A DNA stretch of 61,977 nt from Streptosporangium saharense (GCF_014203715.1 NZ_JACHJP010000017.1:1-61977), one strand, 5' to 3'. Positions 33,550 to 42,377 are shown, counted from the stretch's first letter. A program made the numbers and translations. The notes: generated by a model not told the origin, from the letters alone.

Positions 33550-35298
33550 TTATACGAGGGGCACGTCGGCAGTACCGAGGTAGGCGGCCATGACCGCCGG
33601 GTCGTCGAGCACTTCCTGCGTGGTTCCGGACGCGATGACGTGTCCGAAGTCGAGAACGGTCACCTGCGCGCACGCGGCGCGGACCAGCTCCATGTCGTGT
33701 TCGACGAGGAGGATGGAGACACCGAATCGGGAGGGCACCTCGGCGAGCCTGCGGCCCAGCTTGAGCGACTCCGCGGCCGACTGACCGGCGGCGGGCTCGT
33801 CGAGCAGCGCGACCTTGGGCCTTGCCGCGATGGCGGCGGCCACGTCGAGCAGACGGCGGCTGCCGACGTCCACGATGGACACCGGGACCTCGCCGGGCGG
33901 GCAGCCGAAGAAGTCGAGCAGCTCGTCGGCCTCCTGCTTCGACAGCTTCCTGTTGGCGCCGATCGACAGGTACTCGTACTGGGTCAGCTCGGGCGCGATC
34001 ACCGTCGTCTGGAACGTACGGCGCATGCCGCTGCTGGCGCGGGCACTGGGGCTGAGCTTGTCCAGGGACCTGCCCTCAAGCTCGACCGTGCCCTCGTAGG
34101 AGTGGAGGAACCCGCTGACCGCGGCGATGAAGGTGGACTTGCCGGCGCCGTTGGGGCCGATCAGTCCGACGACGCCACCGCTGGGGACGGTGAGGTCGAT
34201 GTTGTCGAGAGCCACGACCTCGCCGTACTTGACGGTCAGGCCGCGCACGTCGAGGGCGGGCTGGTCGCCCGCGGGGGCGGGCGGCGGGACGAGAGGGGTC
34301 GTCTCGGACGCCGGGACCTCGGCCTCCCTGGGCTTGTCCGGCAGGCTCTCCAGCATCTTGCGGGCCGCGGCCTCGCGCTTGCGGGCCCGGGTGAAGTCGG
34401 TCTGGCTGACGCCGCTGCGCAGGGCGAAGATCGCCGAGAGGCCGAACAGGATGCCGCCCAGGTCCTGGGGCAGCCTGAGCTTCTCCAGGATCGTCGCCAT
34501 CACGGCGCCGAAGATGCCGCCCATGAGGGCGCCCTCGGGGTTGTGCGGGCCGATGAGGATCGCCACCGCGAAGAGCGCGAGCGACTGTCCCATCGCGAAG
34601 TTGCTGGAGACCACGAGGCCGAGCTGACCCGCCATCAGGCCGCCGCCGATACCGGCGATGAAGGCGCTGAGGGCGAACGCGGCGAGCTTGCTGCGCGCGA
34701 CCGAGATGCCGTGCGCGGCGGCGGCCCGCTCCGAGTAGCGGATCTCCAGCCAGGACATGCCGAGCCGGGTCCGGTTGAACCACGCGAGCCCGAGGCTGAG
34801 CAGCATGAAGACGATCACAACCAGGATGAAGTATCCACCGTTGGTGTGGAACAGCCCGGGGCGCTGCAGCGTCTTCAGCTCGGTGGTGCCGGGGAACTGG
34901 TTGGCATTGAGCACGATGTCCGCGGCGACGGCGAAGCCGAAGGTGACGACCGCGAGGTTGACGCCACGGATGCGCAGGGCCGGGAGGCCGATGGCGACGC
35001 CGACCGGGACGGCCGCGAGACCGCCGATGACCAGCCAGACGATGAAACCGCCGGGCGCGTCGGACAGGTTCAGGCGGAGCACGACCCAGGCGCCGATGGC
35101 CGCGAAGGACATCTGACACAGGGACATGACCCCGGCCCTGCCGACGATCACACCGTAGCTCTGCATGATCACCGAGCTGACGACCGCGGTGATCGCGAGG
35201 TAGACCCAGTACGGCGGAAGCACGTTGGGCACGATCACGCAGGCGGCCGCGGCGACGGCCAGGGCGATCCCCCATGAACGCTTGTCGATCATGTTCAT
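33550..35298 (-). CDS. Fused LivM permease-LivG ATPase with non-canonical signature loop
   Basis: A 582-residue fusion. Residues 1-300 are a LivM-type permease with about ten hydrophobic segments and the LivM signature region (SERAAAAHGISVARSKLAAFAL). A charged Pro-rich linker (about 305-345) joins a LivG-type ATPase. Walker A GPNGAGKST starts at 381, Walker B VALLDEPAAGQS is at 496-507, and EHD is at about 533. The ABC signature, normally LSxGxxR, reads VDVGSRRLLDVA (about 477-488), so the first Ser-Gly pair is not conventional. ATG 35298 overlaps the LivF stop in ATGA. Fusion fixes a 1:1 ratio of the two subunits. Confidence 0.88.
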   Translation of the reverse strand: MNMIDKRSWGIALAVAAAACVIVPNVLPPYWVYLAITAVVSSVIMQSYGVIVGRAGVMSLCQMSFAAIGAWVVLRLNLSDAPGGFIVWLVIGGLAAVPVGVAIGLPALRIRGVNLAVVTFGFAVAADIVLNANQFPGTTELKTLQRPGLFHTNGGYFILVVIVFMLLSLGLAWFNRTRLGMSWLEIRYSERAAAAHGISVARSKLAAFALSAFIAGIGGGLMAGQLGLVVSSNFAMGQSLALFAVAILIGPHNPEGALMGGIFGAVMATILEKLRLPQDLGGILFGLSAIFALRSGVSQTDFTRARKREAAARKMLESLPDKPREAEVPASETTPLVPPPAPAGDQPALDVRGLTVKYGEVVALDNIDLTVPSGGVVGLIGPNGAGKSTFIAAVSGFLHSYEGTVELEGRSLDKLSPSARASSGMRRTFQTTVIAPELTQYEYLSIGANRKLSKQEADELLDFFGCPPGEVPVSIVDVGSRRLLDVAAAIAARPKVALLDEPAAGQSAAESLKLGRRLAEVPSRFGVSILLVEHDMELVRAACAQVTVLDFGHVIASGTTQEVLDDPAVMAAYLGTADVPLV

Positions 35299-36035
35299 TG
35301 GTTCTCGCCCCCAGCTTCGACGACGGCGTCCGTGGGCATGGCGCCGAAATAGAACTCGTGCAGGCGCTCGGAGTCGCCTCTGATCTCGTCACAGGGGCCG
35401 TCGAAGACGACGCGGCCCTTGCGAAGCACGTAGGCGTTGGCCCCGATCTCCAGCGCCAGGTTCGCGAACTGCTCGATGAGCAGTACGGCGATGCCCAGGC
35501 CGACCAGGTCCTTGACCGCGTGCATGAGGCGACGGACGACCACGGGCGCGAGGCCGAGGGACATCTCGTCAATGAGTATGATCTTGGGGTCGGAGATCAG
35601 CGCGCGTCCCAGGACGAGCATCTGCTGTTCACCGCCGGACAGGTGACCGGCCTGGAGGCTGCGGCGCTTCTTGAGCTCGGGGAAGAGCTCGTAGACCTTC
35701 TCCGCGTCGCCCTTGCCGGAACGGGAGACGAGCAGGTTCTGCTCGACGGTCAGCGTCCTGAAGACCGTACGGGCCTGCTCGACGTATCCCAGACCGGCCT
35801 GGGAGCGCTTGTAGACGGGGAACTTCTCGATCGGCGCGCCGTCGAGCTGGATCGTTCCTGAGGTCACGGGGGCCAGCCCCGCGATACCGTCCATCAGCGT
35901 CGTCTTCCCGGCGCCGTTGGCGCCAAGGACGACGGTGACGGTTCCGGGTGCGACGGTCAGGGAGACGTCGTGGACGATCGGGGTGTCACCCCGGTTGATA
36001 CTGACGTCCTTAAGGGAGAGGACTTCGCCGCTCAT
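35295..36035 (-). CDS. Branched-chain amino acid-type ABC transporter ATPase (LivF-like)
   Basis: A 246-residue ABC ATPase with Walker A GANGAGKT at 38-45, signature LSGGEQQ from 132, Walker B IILIDEMSLGLAP from 152, and LLIEQ in place of the H-loop His as in LivF. This second ATPase has a normal signature, so the transporter may use asymmetric sites, given the altered loop in the LivMG fusion. It starts at ATG 36035, overlapping the esterase stop (ATGA). Confidence 0.9.
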   Translation of the reverse strand: MSGEVLSLKDVSINRGDTPIVHDVSLTVAPGTVTVVLGANGAGKTTLMDGIAGLAPVTSGTIQLDGAPIEKFPVYKRSQAGLGYVEQARTVFRTLTVEQNLLVSRSGKGDAEKVYELFPELKKRRSLQAGHLSGGEQQMLVLGRALISDPKIILIDEMSLGLAPVVVRRLMHAVKDLVGLGIAVLLIEQFANLALEIGANAYVLRKGRVVFDGPCDEIRGDSERLHEFYFGAMPTDAVVEAGGENQ

Positions 36036-36979
36036 TGGGCGCCTTTCACATAGGCGGATCGCAGTGCCTCGACGACACGGGCACGGACACCGCTGACCTC
36101 GGCCAGCTCAAGGGCGAGCAGGCCGAAGAAGCCGTGGATCATGCCGTCGAACACGGCCAGCTCAACCTGGTTGCCTGCGGCCTTGAGCGCCTCGGCGTAC
36201 TCGACGCCCTCGTCGCGGAGGACGTCGTACTCGGCCTCGACGACCAGCGCGGGCGCCAGGCCCGACAGGTCCTTCGAGCGGAGCGGCAGGAGATAGGGGT
36301 CGTCGAGATCACTGGCGTTACGGGGGTACTGGGTGAAGAACCAGTCCATGCCTTCCTTCGAGAGGAAGTAGCCCTCGGAGCAGTCCCGGTAGGAGGCGCG
36401 CCCGTCGTCGGGGTGGCCCAGAACCGGGGAGACGAGCACCTGCAGGGACAGCCGGGGACCGTTCAGGTCGCGGGCCTTGAGCGCGACCACGGCGGCCAGG
36501 TTTCCGCCCGCGCTCTCGCCGCCGACGGCGAGGCGCGAGGCGTCTACCGAGAGCGCCGCGGCGTTCTCGTGGACCCACAGGAACGCGGCGTAGGCGTCGT
36601 CCGCCGCGGCCGGGAAGGGGTTCTCCGGCGCGAGCCGGTAGTCCACGGAGACGACGACCGCGCCCGCCCCGGCGCAGACCGCCCGGCAGGAGACCTCGTT
36701 CTCGTCGAGGGAGCCGATGGTCCAACCGCCGCCGTGAAACCAGATGAACGCGGGGAAGGGCCCTTCGCCCTCGGGGGTGTAGACACGAACCGGAACGTCT
36801 CCGGCAGGACCGGGGAACACGGTGTCGACCACGTTGCCGACCGGCTGAAGGTCGTCCGGCATGGTCCAGGCAAGACGGAATCCCTCGCGCATCGCCGCCG
36901 CGTCAAGCTGGGGGGCCTCGCCCTGGTCCTGAACGCCGGTGCGGTCGATTATTCGCTGCGCCTCGGGATGCAGGGGCAT
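36032..36979 (-). CDS. Alpha/beta hydrolase of the hormone-sensitive lipase family (esterase)
   Basis: A 315-residue HSL-type esterase. The oxyanion motif is HGGGW, the nucleophile elbow GESAGG, the acidic residue lies in AEYDVLRDEG, and the catalytic His is in GMIHGF. There is no signal peptide, so it acts in the cytoplasm. ATG 36979 follows GGAGGTAA by a few bases. It is the first gene of the operon that continues through the Liv transporter, the alcohol dehydrogenase and the AKR. It probably hydrolyses an imported ester. Confidence 0.9.
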   Translation of the reverse strand: MPLHPEAQRIIDRTGVQDQGEAPQLDAAAMREGFRLAWTMPDDLQPVGNVVDTVFPGPAGDVPVRVYTPEGEGPFPAFIWFHGGGWTIGSLDENEVSCRAVCAGAGAVVVSVDYRLAPENPFPAAADDAYAAFLWVHENAAALSVDASRLAVGGESAGGNLAAVVALKARDLNGPRLSLQVLVSPVLGHPDDGRASYRDCSEGYFLSKEGMDWFFTQYPRNASDLDDPYLLPLRSKDLSGLAPALVVEAEYDVLRDEGVEYAEALKAAGNQVELAVFDGMIHGFFGLLALELAEVSGVRARVVEALRSAYVKGAQ

Positions 36980-37062
36980 GGGGTTACCTCCGGGGGCGGC
37001 CCGAGTGCCTTCCCAAAGGTTCAGGCACTCGCAAATCGTATCCGATTCCATGTACGTTATGC

Positions 37063-37086
37063 GGGTCCAAATGACGTGTCTAGTGT
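37063..37086 (+). promoter_or_regulatory. CCAAATGAC motif and possible promoter of the second amidohydrolase
   Basis: GGGTCCAAATGAC (37063-37075) shares CCAAATGAC exactly with 17928-17936. A TTATGC/TAGTGT pair (37057-37062 and 37081-37086, 18 bases apart) would place the transcript start almost at the ATG 37096, giving a leaderless mRNA. No ribosome site is visible there. Confidence 0.4.
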
Positions 37087-37095
37087 GATGGTGAA

Positions 37096-38484
37096 ATGTT
37101 GCCTAACGATTCGAGGTACGACGCCGCCTCGGCGGATGTGGTCATGACCGGCGGTAAGGTGCACACCGTCGATGCCGCCGACACTTTGGCGGAGTCGATC
37201 GCGATCACCGGTGGCCGCATCACCCGCGTGGGTACAGAAGATGAAATTTCATCTTTGATCGGCCCCGACACCCGCGTCATCCCGCTGCGGGGAAGATCGG
37301 TCCTTCCGGGGATCAACGACTCGCATCTCCACGGCGTCTGGCTTGGCCAGATGTGGCCGGCGCTCCTGATGGACCAGATGGCGGCCGGGCACCACGGAGG
37401 AGAGCCCCCGTCCCGGCTGGAGACCGCCCAGGACCGGCGCGGCGCGATTCTGCGCACCGCTGAACTGCTCGCGTCACTCGGGGTCACGAGCTACACCGAA
37501 CCGGGCCTCGGCCCAGGGGAGGACAACGGGGCCAGCGGCTGCTTCGGCTCCGCGGCCCTGCGCGACTACGCCGATCTCGCGGCCGAGGGCAGGCTCACCG
37601 CCCGGGTGACCGCTCTCATGCTGTTCGGGGAACTGGACGGCGCCAGCTCGCTGTCCGGGGTGCTCGACGGACTGCGCGACTTCACCCCGCCCGCCGACGT
37701 GCCCGGCTGGTTCCGCGTCGCGGGCGTGAAGATCTTCGGTGACGGCATCCCGCCGATGCGCAACGCCTGGATGGACGAGCCCTACCTCGACGGCTCGTAC
37801 GGCGGGCTGCTGGTCGAGGGGGCTTCCGAGGCCGAGCGCGAGGCCGTACTCATCGCCATGATCGACGCGGCACACGCTGCGGGACACCAGGTCGCGGTGC
37901 ACGCGACCGGGAGCAGAACCACCAGGACGGTGACGGACGCCTTCGCCGCGGCGGCCTCCAGGGACGGCCGCGACGCGAGGCACTACATCATCCATGGCGA
38001 CGTGATCTCCTCCCGGACCCTGGCCACGATGGCGGCCGCAGGCATCGGACTGAACACCCAGGTGGGAATACCCGTGGCGACTGAGCATATGGTGCTTGGT
38101 GCACTGGGCGAGGACATCCTTCCCCAGACGTGGCCGACCCGTGACGCACTGGACATCGGGGTGAGGCTCTGCCTCAGCTCGGACGCCCCGGTGCTCACCC
38201 CCGACTGGCGCGTCGGGATCGCCGCCGCGGTCACCCGGCGTGGTCTCGACGGGGCCGTGCACGGGGACGCCCAGCGGCTCGCGGTCGCCGAGGCGCTGCG
38301 GGCCTACACCATCACTCCCGCCTGGCAGGACGGGGCGGAGTCGTGGAAGGGTTCGCTTGAGGCGGGTAAGGTCGCGGACCTGTGCGTCCTCGACGCCGAC
38401 CTGTTCGAGGTCGAGCCCGAGGCCCTGCCTCAGGTTCCGGTGAGCCTGACCATGGTGGACGGCCGCGTCGTCCACGAGATCTGA
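37096..38484 (+). CDS. Amidohydrolase, Amidohydro_3 / YtcJ type, second copy
   Basis: A 462-residue paralogue of the enzyme at 16183-17889. It shares PGINDSHLHG (metal His pair), GVKIFGDGIPP, VAVHATGSR, HYIIHGD and LSSDAPVLTPDW. It is about 100 residues shorter, mainly between the HLHG motif and the region SLGVTSYTEPGLGPG. The start is ATG 37096. A GTG lies five bases upstream and no clear ribosome site is visible, which fits a leaderless transcript. It is divergent from the esterase-Liv operon. The substrate is unknown. Confidence 0.85.
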   Translation: MLPNDSRYDAASADVVMTGGKVHTVDAADTLAESIAITGGRITRVGTEDEISSLIGPDTRVIPLRGRSVLPGINDSHLHGVWLGQMWPALLMDQMAAGHHGGEPPSRLETAQDRRGAILRTAELLASLGVTSYTEPGLGPGEDNGASGCFGSAALRDYADLAAEGRLTARVTALMLFGELDGASSLSGVLDGLRDFTPPADVPGWFRVAGVKIFGDGIPPMRNAWMDEPYLDGSYGGLLVEGASEAEREAVLIAMIDAAHAAGHQVAVHATGSRTTRTVTDAFAAAASRDGRDARHYIIHGDVISSRTLATMAAAGIGLNTQVGIPVATEHMVLGALGEDILPQTWPTRDALDIGVRLCLSSDAPVLTPDWRVGIAAAVTRRGLDGAVHGDAQRLAVAEALRAYTITPAWQDGAESWKGSLEAGKVADLCVLDADLFEVEPEALPQVPVSLTMVDGRVVHEI

Positions 38485-38520
38485 CCGGAGGACACCACGT
38501 TCGACAGCACGGTAACGCCA

Positions 38521-38558
38521 CGAGGGACCGGCCCGCGATCACGCGAACCGGTCCCTCG
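38521..38558. terminator. Hairpin between convergent amidohydrolase and AKR genes
   Basis: CGAGGGACCGG (38521-38531) pairs perfectly with CCGGTCCCTCG (38548-38558). Confidence 0.7.
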
Positions 38559-38685
38559 TCATGTCGTCCCTGTATACGGCCCCGCCCGGAACCCGGTTAC
38601 GGCTCCTGTCCCGCTTTCCGGCCTGGCTTTCGACGCGTTTTCGGGCGCTGCCAGGCCGTACGGCACGGGCACGGGGTGGGGCGGG

Positions 38686-39678
38686 TCAGCCCTTGGCCGG
38701 GGCGTCGGTGCCCCAGGAGGCGTCGGGGGCCACGACTCCCCTGTCGATCCACAGCGCCTCGACCGCGGGGCGCAGCTCGTCGCCGTGCCGTTCGAGCAGT
38801 TCGAGGGCGCCCAGGTTCTCGTCGAGCTGGGCCTTGCTGCTGGCGCCGAAGAGCACGTTCGCCGCGGCGGGGTGGGTCAGGGTGAAGGCGATGGCGAGCT
38901 GGGCCGGGGTGGCGCCGAAGCTCTCGGCGACCCGCTGGACCTCGGGGTAGGACTCCCGGATGCGGTCGCGGATGCCGCCCGGGTCGGCGCCGATCTTGCG
39001 CTGCGGGTTCAGCTTGCCCGCCAGGATGCCGCCCTCGAAGACGTCCGAGGCCTGCAGCCCGAGACCACCCTCAGTGAACAGCCTGCCGTACGGCGCGCCG
39101 TCCGGCACCGAGCGGCGGGCGAGGCTGTACTTGAGCTGCGCGAAGGACGGCGGCTCCATGCCCTCGGCGATGGCGAAGTCACGCGCGAACCACAGGTCGT
39201 CGGCCGACCAGTTGTTCACGCCCCAGGTCTGGAAGCGCCCGGCCCGCACCAGTTCGGCCACGTCGGTGACCACGGCGCGGATGTCGAGGTCGCCGAAGAA
39301 GTCGCCGACCACGACGGAGTCGGCCCTGTCGGTCCCGATCCGGGACAGGGAGGTGTCGATCTGCTCGGCGAAGGAGGACTTGGGGTACTCCCACAGCCAC
39401 AGCTTGCCGCACAGGAGATAGTCGTCCCTGGCCACCCCTGCCTCGACGACGGCCTCGCCGAAGATGATGTCGGTCACCGCGTTCTCCGCGTGCGGACCGA
39501 AGTTGTAGTGGGCGACGTCGAAGAGGTTGACGCCGCGGTCGACGGCGTAGCGGATCAGGGCTACCGCGTCTTCTCTCTCCATGCGGTCCCAGGTGTTCCA
39601 CGAACCGAGACCGAAGACCGGAACCAGGGGGCCACGCTCACCGAGCCGACGCCGGGGGACCTGACCTGAGTACTCCAC
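38686..39678 (-). CDS. Aldo/keto reductase family protein, second copy (catalytic His not conserved)
   Basis: A 330-residue paralogue of the AKR at 29298-30266. Motifs are LFDVAHYNFG, LLCGKLWLWEYP, TWGVNNWSADD, PDGAPYGRLF and ASDVFEGGILAGK. Here too the tetrad His position reads DSVVVGDFFG. GTG 39678 has GGAGG six bases upstream. It is divergent from the methyltransferase/SDR operon with a TTTGGAATCAAA motif between. The pairing of two AKRs with two amidohydrolases suggests duplicated pathway branches. Confidence 0.82.
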   Translation of the reverse strand: MEYSGQVPRRRLGERGPLVPVFGLGSWNTWDRMEREDAVALIRYAVDRGVNLFDVAHYNFGPHAENAVTDIIFGEAVVEAGVARDDYLLCGKLWLWEYPKSSFAEQIDTSLSRIGTDRADSVVVGDFFGDLDIRAVVTDVAELVRAGRFQTWGVNNWSADDLWFARDFAIAEGMEPPSFAQLKYSLARRSVPDGAPYGRLFTEGGLGLQASDVFEGGILAGKLNPQRKIGADPGGIRDRIRESYPEVQRVAESFGATPAQLAIAFTLTHPAAANVLFGASSKAQLDENLGALELLERHGDELRPAVEALWIDRGVVAPDASWGTDAPAKG

Positions 39679-39748
39679 CGAGAACCTCCGATGTCGATGT
39701 GCGACCCCTGGTCGCTGCCTGGTGAATCGTATAGTATTCCCAATATTG

Positions 39749-39760
39749 TTTGGAATCAAA
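39749..39760. promoter_or_regulatory. TTTGGAATCAAA motif in a divergent promoter
   Basis: It is a one-mismatch relative of the TTTGGATCCAAA palindrome at 17998-18009. It lies right before the ribosome site of the methyltransferase gene. Confidence 0.45.
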
Positions 39761-39772
39761 GGAGCGCATCGC

Positions 39773-40759
39773 ATGTCGTCTCTCCCCGACAGCCCCTCGA
39801 AGATCGTTGACGTGGCCATCGGCTACATGGCCGCCAAGCAGCTCTTCGCCGCCAGTGAGGCGGGAGTGTTCGCGGCGCTGGCCGAGGGCCCCGCGACGGC
39901 CGCCGAAATCGCAGAGCGCGCCGGGATCCCCGCGAACGTCGCCAGGATCCTCGCCGACGCGATGTCGAGCATCGACCTCCTGACCCGCACCAACGGGGTC
40001 TACGCCAACACCCCCGCCACCGCGCGGTATCTCGCGGGCTCCGCCGGGGACCTCGACCTGCGTAAGTTCCTCGCGTTCCTCGACGCCGTCAGCTACGGCC
40101 ACTGGCTCGGCTTCATCAACACCGTCCGCACCGGCAAGCCCGGCACCCTGGACATGTCCGGCGACCGCATGGACCTCTTCATGGGCGGCGTCATGACCTA
40201 CAACGCGCTGCACGCCAAGATGCTCGCCGACAACTTCGACTTCTCGCCCTACACCAAGGTCCTCGACTACGGCGGCCTCTCGGTCTCCTTCCTCGTCGAG
40301 GCCCTGTCCGCCAACTCCTCGCTGAACGGCACCTTCTTCTCCGGTGGCCCGCTCGTCGAGGCCGCCCGCGGCGTGCTGGCCGAGGCCGGTCTGAACGACC
40401 GCGTCGAGATCGTCGAGGGCGACCCGCTGGAGGGCGACATCCCCACCGGCTTCGACCTGGTCTTCCTTGAGCACGTCGCGCACCGCTACGACGACGAGCA
40501 GAACAGGGTCATCGTCAAGCGCGCCCGCGAGGCCGCCGTACCCGGCGCCAAGCTCCTGCTGCTCGACTTCTTCCTCGACAACGACGACAAGCAGCGCAGC
40601 ATCGACGCCCTGCACGCCGGTGAGTACCTCACCATCGACGGCACCATCGTCTACCCCGAGGACCAGGTCCACGGCTGGCTCACCGAGGCCGGTTGGACCC
40701 CCGTCGAGACCCTCTCGCTGCCCGGCAGCCCCCGCGTCATCGTCGCGGAAGCCCGATGA
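39773..40759 (+). CDS. O-methyltransferase-like protein (AcnA/CrtF type)
   Basis: A 328-residue protein. The N-terminal winged-helix dimerisation domain (about 10-85: AAKQLFAASEAGVFAALAEGPATAAEIAERAGI) and a C-terminal SAM domain follow the small-molecule O-methyltransferase plan. Motif I is unusual: VLDYGGLSVSFL instead of the usual DxGGGxG. The later EHVAHRYDDEQ and AKLLLLDFFLD segments are in place. ATG 39773 follows AAAGGAG by eight bases. The stop overlaps the SDR start (ATGA). It may methylate a phenolic intermediate, or have lost SAM binding. Confidence 0.78.
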   Translation: MSSLPDSPSKIVDVAIGYMAAKQLFAASEAGVFAALAEGPATAAEIAERAGIPANVARILADAMSSIDLLTRTNGVYANTPATARYLAGSAGDLDLRKFLAFLDAVSYGHWLGFINTVRTGKPGTLDMSGDRMDLFMGGVMTYNALHAKMLADNFDFSPYTKVLDYGGLSVSFLVEALSANSSLNGTFFSGGPLVEAARGVLAEAGLNDRVEIVEGDPLEGDIPTGFDLVFLEHVAHRYDDEQNRVIVKRAREAAVPGAKLLLLDFFLDNDDKQRSIDALHAGEYLTIDGTIVYPEDQVHGWLTEAGWTPVETLSLPGSPRVIVAEAR

Positions 40760-41499
40760 GCAGCGCCGAAGGTCGCGTCGTCCTCGTCACCGGTGCCGCC
40801 AGCGGCATCGGCAGGGCCGTCGCGGAGGCGTTCGCCTCCGCCGGTGACCGTGTCGTGGTCGCCGACGTCAACCGCGCAGGGGCCGACGAGGTCGCCGCCG
40901 AGATCGGTGGTCTCGCCGTCACCCTCGACGTCACCAACCCGGAGAGCGTCAGCGCGGCCGTCGACGAGGTCGCCGAGAAGCTCGGCCCCATCGAGGTTCT
41001 CGTCAACAACGCCGGTCTCGTCGCCGGTGGTGGCCTGCTCGTCGACCTCCCCTTCGAGGTCTTCGACACGGTCGTCTCGGTCAACTTCCGCGGCACCTTC
41101 ACCGTCACCAAGACGGTCGCCGCGCAGATGATCAAGACGGGCAAGGGCGGCTGCATCGTCAACATCAGCTCCATCGGCGCCCGCCAGCCGACCCCCGGCA
41201 TGGGTCACTACGAGGCCACCAAGGCCGCCGTGGACGCCCTGACCCGGACCGGCGCCGTCGAGCTCGCCAGCCACGGCATCCGCGTCAACGGCGTGGCCCC
41301 CGGTCCCGTGCACACCCCAATGACCGCCGGTCTGATGGAGAACCCGCAGGCCAGGGAGGCGTGGGAGTCGCGTATCCCGCTCCGCAAGATCGCGACCACC
41401 GAGGACATCACGCCGCTGGTGCTGTTCCTGGCCTCCGCGAACGCCGGTCACATCACCGGCACCGTGGTCCAGGTGGACGGCGGCCAGCTCCTGGTGTGA
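40756..41499 (+). CDS. Short-chain dehydrogenase/reductase
   Basis: A 247-residue classical SDR with TGAASGIG, a DVN acidic motif at the end of the second strand, NNAG, a catalytic Ser in NISSIGA, YEATK for the Tyr-Lys pair, and the terminal GHITGTVVQVDGG. It is coupled to the methyltransferase by ATGA. It probably acts on a hydroxy or keto intermediate of the same pathway. A strong terminator follows. Confidence 0.9.
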   Translation: MSSAEGRVVLVTGAASGIGRAVAEAFASAGDRVVVADVNRAGADEVAAEIGGLAVTLDVTNPESVSAAVDEVAEKLGPIEVLVNNAGLVAGGGLLVDLPFEVFDTVVSVNFRGTFTVTKTVAAQMIKTGKGGCIVNISSIGARQPTPGMGHYEATKAAVDALTRTGAVELASHGIRVNGVAPGPVHTPMTAGLMENPQAREAWESRIPLRKIATTEDITPLVLFLASANAGHITGTVVQVDGGQLLV

Positions 41500-41508
41500 C
41501 CCAGAACG

Positions 41509-41554
41509 ACACAGCCCGGCGCACCGTGGGGGGGCGCCGGGTTGTGTTTGTTTT
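41509..41554 (+). terminator. Rho-independent terminator
   Basis: A 14-bp near-perfect stem (41509-41522 with 41534-41547) is followed by TTTGTTTT, ten bases after the SDR stop. The remaining 180 bases to the next gene are GC-rich, partly self-complementary and hold no gene. Confidence 0.85.
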
Positions 41555-41731
41555 GCGCCCTGCTTGCTTTGCGGCGCCTTCGGCGTCGCGGGGTTCGGGC
41601 GCCTGAGGCCAACGCTTTCCCTCGTCGTTCGTCCGCTTCGCTCCCTCTCTCCTCAGTCCAAGCGTCGGCGCGCCCGAACGAAACTCTTCACGCACGGCAC
41701 CGGTACCCCAAACCCTTCACGCTTGGGCGTT

Positions 41732-42307
41732 TTACCTTTTGGTGGCTGACCAGGCGGCTTCGATCATGGGGAAGATTTCGGTCAGGGTGGCTTCTGGGTC
41801 GGGGGATTCGCGGGCGAGGGAGTAGGCGTCTATGACGAATCTCGCGATCGTTCGGCAGGCGGTTGGGGTCTGGGGCAGGGCGGGGTCGGCGGCTAGGGCC
41901 GTGGCCAGGGAGTCCGCGTAGCGCAGCCTCATCGACTCCTCGTAGCCCCGCAGGGCGGGTGTTTCGTCGATCATGTGCCAGATCGGGGCGGCGTCGTCCG
42001 CCGTGCAGTGGCGCACCATGGCCTGGATCTCGCGGCGTAGCGCGGGGATGAGCGGCTCCTGCGGCGCCCGGCCGGTGACCGCCTGCCTGAGGCGTCGCTC
42101 GAAGTCCTCTTCCTGGCCGAACACCAGGGCTTCCTTCGAGGCGAAGTGCGAGAAGACCGTGGTGACGGCCACGTCGGCCTCGGCGGCCACGTCCCGGATG
42201 CCCACCGCGTCGTATCCACGCTCCAGGAAGAGCCGCAGGGCGGTCTCAGCGATCTTCTGGCGGGTCGCGGCCTTCTTCCGCTCGCGGCGCCCGGTCGGTA
42301 CGGCCAT
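41732..42307 (-). CDS. TetR-family repressor
   Basis: A 191-residue TetR protein: a basic N-terminus, a helix-turn-helix (TRQKIAETALRLFLERGYDAVGIRDVAAEADVAVTTVFSHFASKE, residues 15-59) and a helical ligand domain. It is divergent from the quinone oxidoreductase-like gene at 42378, with TAACCGTT repeats in the 70-base gap. It probably controls that gene in response to a reactive compound. Confidence 0.88.
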   Translation of the reverse strand: MAVPTGRRERKKAATRQKIAETALRLFLERGYDAVGIRDVAAEADVAVTTVFSHFASKEALVFGQEEDFERRLRQAVTGRAPQEPLIPALRREIQAMVRHCTADDAAPIWHMIDETPALRGYEESMRLRYADSLATALAADPALPQTPTACRTIARFVIDAYSLARESPDPEATLTEIFPMIEAAWSATKR

Positions 42308-42329
42308 GCGCTGACGCTACCAGATACAA

Positions 42330-42363
42330 AACTATAACCGTTTCAAAACACTAACCGTTAGTG
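42330..42363. promoter_or_regulatory. TetR operator with TAACCGTT boxes
   Basis: CACTAACCGTTAGTG (42349-42363) is an inverted repeat with one central mismatch. ACTATAACCGTTT just upstream repeats the half-site. Both lie between the divergent TetR and oxidoreductase genes. Confidence 0.65.
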
Positions 42364-42377
42364 CTACGGTCGGCGGC

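Noticed and set aside
41555..41731. Inverted-repeat-rich intergenic segment as a possible mobile element (MITE)
   Set aside because: The arms are imperfect, no target duplication or second copy is seen, and the segment is short and simply GC-rich.
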